Under the pieces are notes generated by a model. That model was not told the origin of the DNA. It saw only the letters and a list, made by a program, of their open reading frames with translations, and ran no database searches. This document shows positions 61,701 through 64,000 of a DNA stretch of 64,000 bases, piece by piece. Source of the DNA: Sandaracinobacteroides saxicola (GTDB taxonomy: Bacteria; Pseudomonadota; Alphaproteobacteria; Sphingomonadales; Sphingomonadaceae); NCBI RefSeq assembly GCF_014117445.1, contig NZ_CP059851.1, positions 744,001 through 808,000 of the forward strand, read 5' to 3'. The position numbers and the translations under genes were made by a program. Position 1 is the stretch's first letter. Each line of letters opens with the position of its first letter.

Positions 61701-62392
61701 CATGTCAGCGTGCGGCCGACCCAGCGGACGCGGCCGATGATCTCGACATCGGCGGGATCGACATTGTCGTAGCTGGGGTAGCTGCTGTTGTCGCTGCGGA
61801 TGCTGAGGCGGCGGGTGGCGGGGTGGAGCGACAGGCGTTTCACCAGCAGCGCGCCATCGACGCGGATGACATAGATGCCGTCGCGCAGACGGGCGCTGTC
61901 GGCGGTGTCGACGATGATCTGGTCGCCATCGGACAGGGTGGGGAACATCGAATCGCCGGTGACGGTGATGGCCGACAACGCGGTGGGGTTGGCGGACGCC
62001 AGGGTGCGGGCGTAGCGCGGCTCGAACAGCAGGGCGGCGGTGTGCTTTTCCGAATCGGGATCGGTGCCGTCGCCGGCGCTGGCGCCGACATCGAGAAAGG
62101 GAATCGCCAGCGCGGATTGTGGCGATGGATAGGAAATTGACGAGGGCAGGAGCGATTCGGCGGGCGGGCGCGCGGGCGCCGACTCGGGTGCGCCGAGCTG
62201 GCTTTCGGGAATGCCGAAATGCTGCGCCAGTCGCTTGCGGTCGAGCTCGGACAGGCGGCGCGGCACGCCACGCTTGATAAATTGTTGAATATAGGCAGGG
62301 TTTCTTCCGATGATGCGGGAAAGCGAGGCATAGTCCGACCCCCGGTCCCTGATCATGCGGTCGAGCCGCTGCCGAATGTCGGCATTGTGCAT
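61700..62392 (-). CDS. XRE/S24 (LexA-like) phage-type repressor
   Basis: The 230-residue protein has an N-terminal helix-turn-helix (IRQRLDRMIRDRGSDYASLS, IIGRNPAYIQQFIKRGVPRR) and a C-terminal S24 peptidase domain. The catalytic Ser is in TVTGDSMFPTLSDGD, the Lys in VDGALLVKRLSLHP. YSSYPSYDNVDP-like sequence follows. Such proteins cleave themselves on RecA activation and lift repression, like lambda CI. A palindrome lies in the divergent region, which leads to two small phage-like genes. It is often found as a resident gene in sphingomonads rather than in a full prophage. Confidence 0.88.
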   Translation of the reverse strand: MHNADIRQRLDRMIRDRGSDYASLSRIIGRNPAYIQQFIKRGVPRRLSELDRKRLAQHFGIPESQLGAPESAPARPPAESLLPSSISYPSPQSALAIPFLDVGASAGDGTDPDSEKHTAALLFEPRYARTLASANPTALSAITVTGDSMFPTLSDGDQIIVDTADSARLRDGIYVIRVDGALLVKRLSLHPATRRLSIRSDNSSYPSYDNVDPADVEIIGRVRWVGRTLT

Positions 62393-62447
62393 GCGGTTGA
62401 CCTCCTCTCCTGATCCCCGCGCGGCGCTTCATACGCCTCATTTTTTA

Positions 62448-62461
62448 CCTAGACTAGTAGG
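62448..62461. promoter_or_regulatory. Candidate operator of the S24 repressor
   Basis: CCTAGACTAGTAGG (CCTA-N6-TAGG, containing ACTAGT) lies in an AT-rich spot (TTTTTTA...AAAAT) of the 173-bp gap between the repressor and the small gene read the other way. It is the only clear palindrome there. Confidence 0.35.
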
Positions 62462-62565
62462 AAAATGCCTCTCATTCTTTCCCTATCGAGTCGGGACAGG
62501 TGCCCCGGATCGCGCGGACAGGGACGCTGGGAGTGGGCTTGCACCGGGCCAAGGAGAAAATGGGA

Positions 62566-62772
62566 ATGTCGCTGTTGTTGAAAATCGAGCGGGTGCTGCG
62601 GGCGAGCGGGGAAAGCCCCTCGCGCTTTGGGCGCAGGATCGCGAACGACCCGCGGCTGGTGCACGACCTGCGCCGCGGGCGGAATGTGGGGCCGCGGCTG
62701 GCGCAGCGGATCGAGACGCAATTGTCGGTGGTGACGCTGCAACCGGGAGACACGCCATGCGCCATGCATTGA
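62566..62772 (+). CDS. Small putative DNA-binding protein, 68 aa
   Basis: The product starts MSLLLKIERVLRASGESPSR and continues FGRRIANDPRLVHDLRRGRN, then RLAQRIETQL. This helix-turn-helix-like pattern (SPSRFGR...DPRLVHDLRRGR) is frequent in small sphingomonad proteins beside S24 regulators. AAGGAG lies nine bases before the ATG at 62566; an ATG two codons earlier is too close to it. The gene overlaps the next one by 16 bases. The role is unknown, perhaps an accessory regulator. Confidence 0.7.
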   Translation: MSLLLKIERVLRASGESPSRFGRRIANDPRLVHDLRRGRNVGPRLAQRIETQLSVVTLQPGDTPCAMH

Positions 62773-63140
62773 ATCCGGTGCACGCCGGCCTGCTGCGCGG
62801 GCTGCGGGCGATGCTGCGGCGCGACGCGCTGCTGGCGAACTGGCTGGAGCCGGCGGCCGGGGGACTGCCGGGGCTGGTGGTGGAGGATTTCGACTGTGTG
62901 CCCTGGGCCAGCCTGAACTTCGCCGGGTTCCGGCACCGGCTGATGCTGCGGCTGACCGGCGAGGCGGCGGCGGTGATGGCGGCGCGGGCGCGGCTGGAGG
63001 CGCTGCTGGTGGAACCGGAGCTGACGACGGCGGGCCATGTGCTGATCGAGATGGCGGTGGAGGCGGCGGAGGAAGCGGCGCTGCCGGACGGTCGGGTGGT
63101 GCTGGGCCTGGAGATCGCGGCGCTGACCATCGCGGAATGA
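62757..63140 (+). CDS. Hypothetical protein, possibly phage-derived
   Basis: From the ATG at 62757 (MRHALNPVHAGLLRGLRAML) the product has 127 residues. It is acidic and Ala/Leu-rich, with LEPELTTAGHVLIEMAVEAA-like helices near the end and an aromatic patch FDCVPWASLNFAGFRHRLML in the middle. The layout vaguely recalls DUF3168-type phage tail completion proteins, but the similarity is weak. GGGAGA precedes the ATG, and the 16-base overlap with the small upstream gene suggests coupled translation. Confidence 0.55.
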   Translation: MRHALNPVHAGLLRGLRAMLRRDALLANWLEPAAGGLPGLVVEDFDCVPWASLNFAGFRHRLMLRLTGEAAAVMAARARLEALLVEPELTTAGHVLIEMAVEAAEEAALPDGRVVLGLEIAALTIAE

Positions 63141-63163
63141 TTTGAGGCGCGCTCAGAAGATGG

Positions 63164-63191
63164 TTGCAAAACCCCGCGAAGGGCGTAGAAA
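63164..63191 (+). promoter_or_regulatory. Putative promoter of the efflux gene
   Basis: TTGCAA (63164-63169), a 16-bp spacer and TAGAAA (63186-63191) resemble sigma-70 -35 and -10 boxes. A perfect palindrome follows at 63198-63212, where the transcription start would be. Confidence 0.4.
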
Positions 63192-63197
63192 CTGAGT

Positions 63198-63212
63198 CTC
63201 AATCAGATTGAG
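63198..63212. promoter_or_regulatory. Palindromic operator in front of the efflux gene
   Basis: CTCAATCAGATTGAG is a perfect 7-1-7 palindrome nine bases before the ATG of the RND adaptor gene. Its length and place suit a TetR- or MarR-type repressor of an efflux operon. Confidence 0.55.
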
Positions 63213-63220
63213 GCGCGATC

Positions 63221-64000
63221 ATGGTGCGGCCGGGGGTGATGGGAAGCGTGTTGCTGCTGGCGGCGTGCGGGTCGGAGCCGCCGCCGGCGCCGGTTCCCGA
63301 GGCGGTGCCGGTGACGTTGATGACGGTGGGCCCGCGGGAGGGCGCGGGCGCGCTGGAGGTGGTGGGGACGGTGCGGCTGAAGCGGGAAACGCCGCTGGCC
63401 TTCACCAGCGCGGGGCAGGTGCGCGGCATCACTGTGCGCGAAGGCGACCGGGTGGCGGCCGGCGCGCTGCTGGCGACGCTGGATACGGGCCCGCTGGATG
63501 CGGCGGCGGCGGCCGCGGCGGCGGATGCGGCACGGGCCGCGGCCGACCTGAAACGGGCGCAGCGCCTGGTGGCGCAGGGCTGGGTGAGCCAGGCACGGGT
63601 GGAGAGCGCGCAGGCGGCCGCGCGGTCCAGCGAGGCGGCGCTGAGTGCGGCGCGGTTCAACCAGCGCAATGGCCGGATCGTGGCGCCGACAGCGGGCATC
63701 ATCCTGCGGCGGGCAGCCGAGCCGGGACAGGCGCTGGCGGCGGGGACTCCGGTGCTGGTGCTGGGCGAGTTCGCCAGCGGTTATGTGGTGCGGTTGCCGC
63801 TGTCGGAATCGCAGATGGCGGGCGTGCGGATGGGGCAGGCGGCGCGGGTGACGCTGGAGAGCAGGCCGGCGCCGCTGACCGGCGTGGTGAGCGAGATTGC
63901 CGGACGGGCGGACGAGCGCAGCGGCACCTTCATGGTGGAGGTGCGGCTGCCGGCGGATGCGGCGCTGCGGTCGGGCATGGTGGGGCGGGCCACGCTGATG
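63221..64000 (+). CDS. RND efflux periplasmic adaptor subunit, N-terminal part
   Basis: The frame from the ATG at 63221 runs off the window after 260 residues. The N-terminus VMGSVLLLAACGSE is a lipoprotein signal peptide with lipidated Cys. The membrane-fusion layout follows. VRGITVREGDRVAAGALLAT is the lipoyl half, and then an Ala/Arg-rich alpha hairpin (AARAAADLKRAQRLVAQGWV) is seen. GRIVAPTAGIILRRAAEPGQ is the second lipoyl half, and the beta-barrel VVRLPLSESQMAGVRMGQAA comes next. A pump gene is expected just outside. The TolC homologue at 56476 could be its outer-membrane partner. Confidence 0.92.
   Translation, partial: MVRPGVMGSVLLLAACGSEPPPAPVPEAVPVTLMTVGPREGAGALEVVGTVRLKRETPLAFTSAGQVRGITVREGDRVAAGALLATLDTGPLDAAAAAAAADAARAAADLKRAQRLVAQGWVSQARVESAQAAARSSEAALSAARFNQRNGRIVAPTAGIILRRAAEPGQALAAGTPVLVLGEFASGYVVRLPLSESQMAGVRMGQAARVTLESRPAPLTGVVSEIAGRADERSGTFMVEVRLPADAALRSGMVGRATLM

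Noticed and set aside
61700-63140. A prophage in the right-hand part of the window
   Set aside because: Only a repressor and two small genes are seen. There are no integrase, terminase or structural genes and no attachment-site repeats.

Overview
The window is GC-rich DNA from an alphaproteobacterium, most likely a member of the Sphingomonadales. Supporting signs are two proteins with PEPxxWA-type C-terminal sorting signals, a pcm-like gene / tolC / DUF2497 / valS block, two large TonB-dependent receptors, a DUF2093 gene, COQ9, and a Spy-like gene behind an ECF sigma factor. Nearly all genes are ordinary chromosomal genes in short, tightly overlapping operons (ATGA, GTGA and TTGA overlaps recur).

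Layout. 1-3.4 kb: the start of clpB (minus strand, cut by the window edge), then a 57-residue HigA-like antitoxin fragment translationally coupled to a DNA methyltransferase fused to an Mrr-like nuclease domain. 3.5-12 kb: a nitronate monooxygenase, small membrane proteins, a phosphotransferase with purD, then xseA, DUF2093, an M23 lipoprotein and a TPR-hydroxylase gene. 12-17.5 kb: a TonB receptor, DUF808, a GST and a PEP-CTERM protein. 17.7-22.9 kb: purA, hisZ, serA and serC, with a probable serC leader RNA. 23-25.7 kb: accessory DNA made of a composite repeat, an AT-rich MazG-like gene, a decayed hlyD and a cluster of palindromic elements. 25.7-34 kb: era, rnc, lepB, pgi, a serine hydrolase, tRNA-Val, FKBP, rpsU and COQ9. 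34-35.7 kb: a second accessory patch, an AT-rich gene of unknown function followed by an inverted copy of the same composite repeat. 35.7-44.4 kb: feoAB, gltX, a 2-oxoacid:ferredoxin oxidoreductase whose two subunit genes are separated by a hicAB toxin-antitoxin pair, and an ECF sigma / anti-sigma / Spy-like operon. 44.4-54 kb: a metallopeptidase, a TonB receptor with a divergent TetR regulator, tpiA-trpG-trpD, and divergently a PpiD/SurA-like foldase with trpE. 54-64 kb: a third composite repeat, tRNA-Cys, a dienelactone hydrolase, the pcm/tolC/DUF2497/valS block, a second PEP-CTERM gene, an S24-type repressor with two small phage-like genes, and the start of an RND efflux adaptor.

The most unusual material is repeat-based. 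A composite element of about 0.5-0.7 kb occurs at 23.0, 35.0 and 54.1 kb, and its first module alone at 30.9 kb. That module contains hairpins whose stem sequences differ between copies while pairing is kept. At two of the sites the same end of the element abuts the 3' end of a different AT-rich gene, which looks like a cassette carrying exchangeable cargo. Separately, both PEP-CTERM genes have near-perfect sigma-54 promoters, pointing to a shared RpoN-controlled surface or export regulon. A palindromic element is also inserted in frame inside valS.
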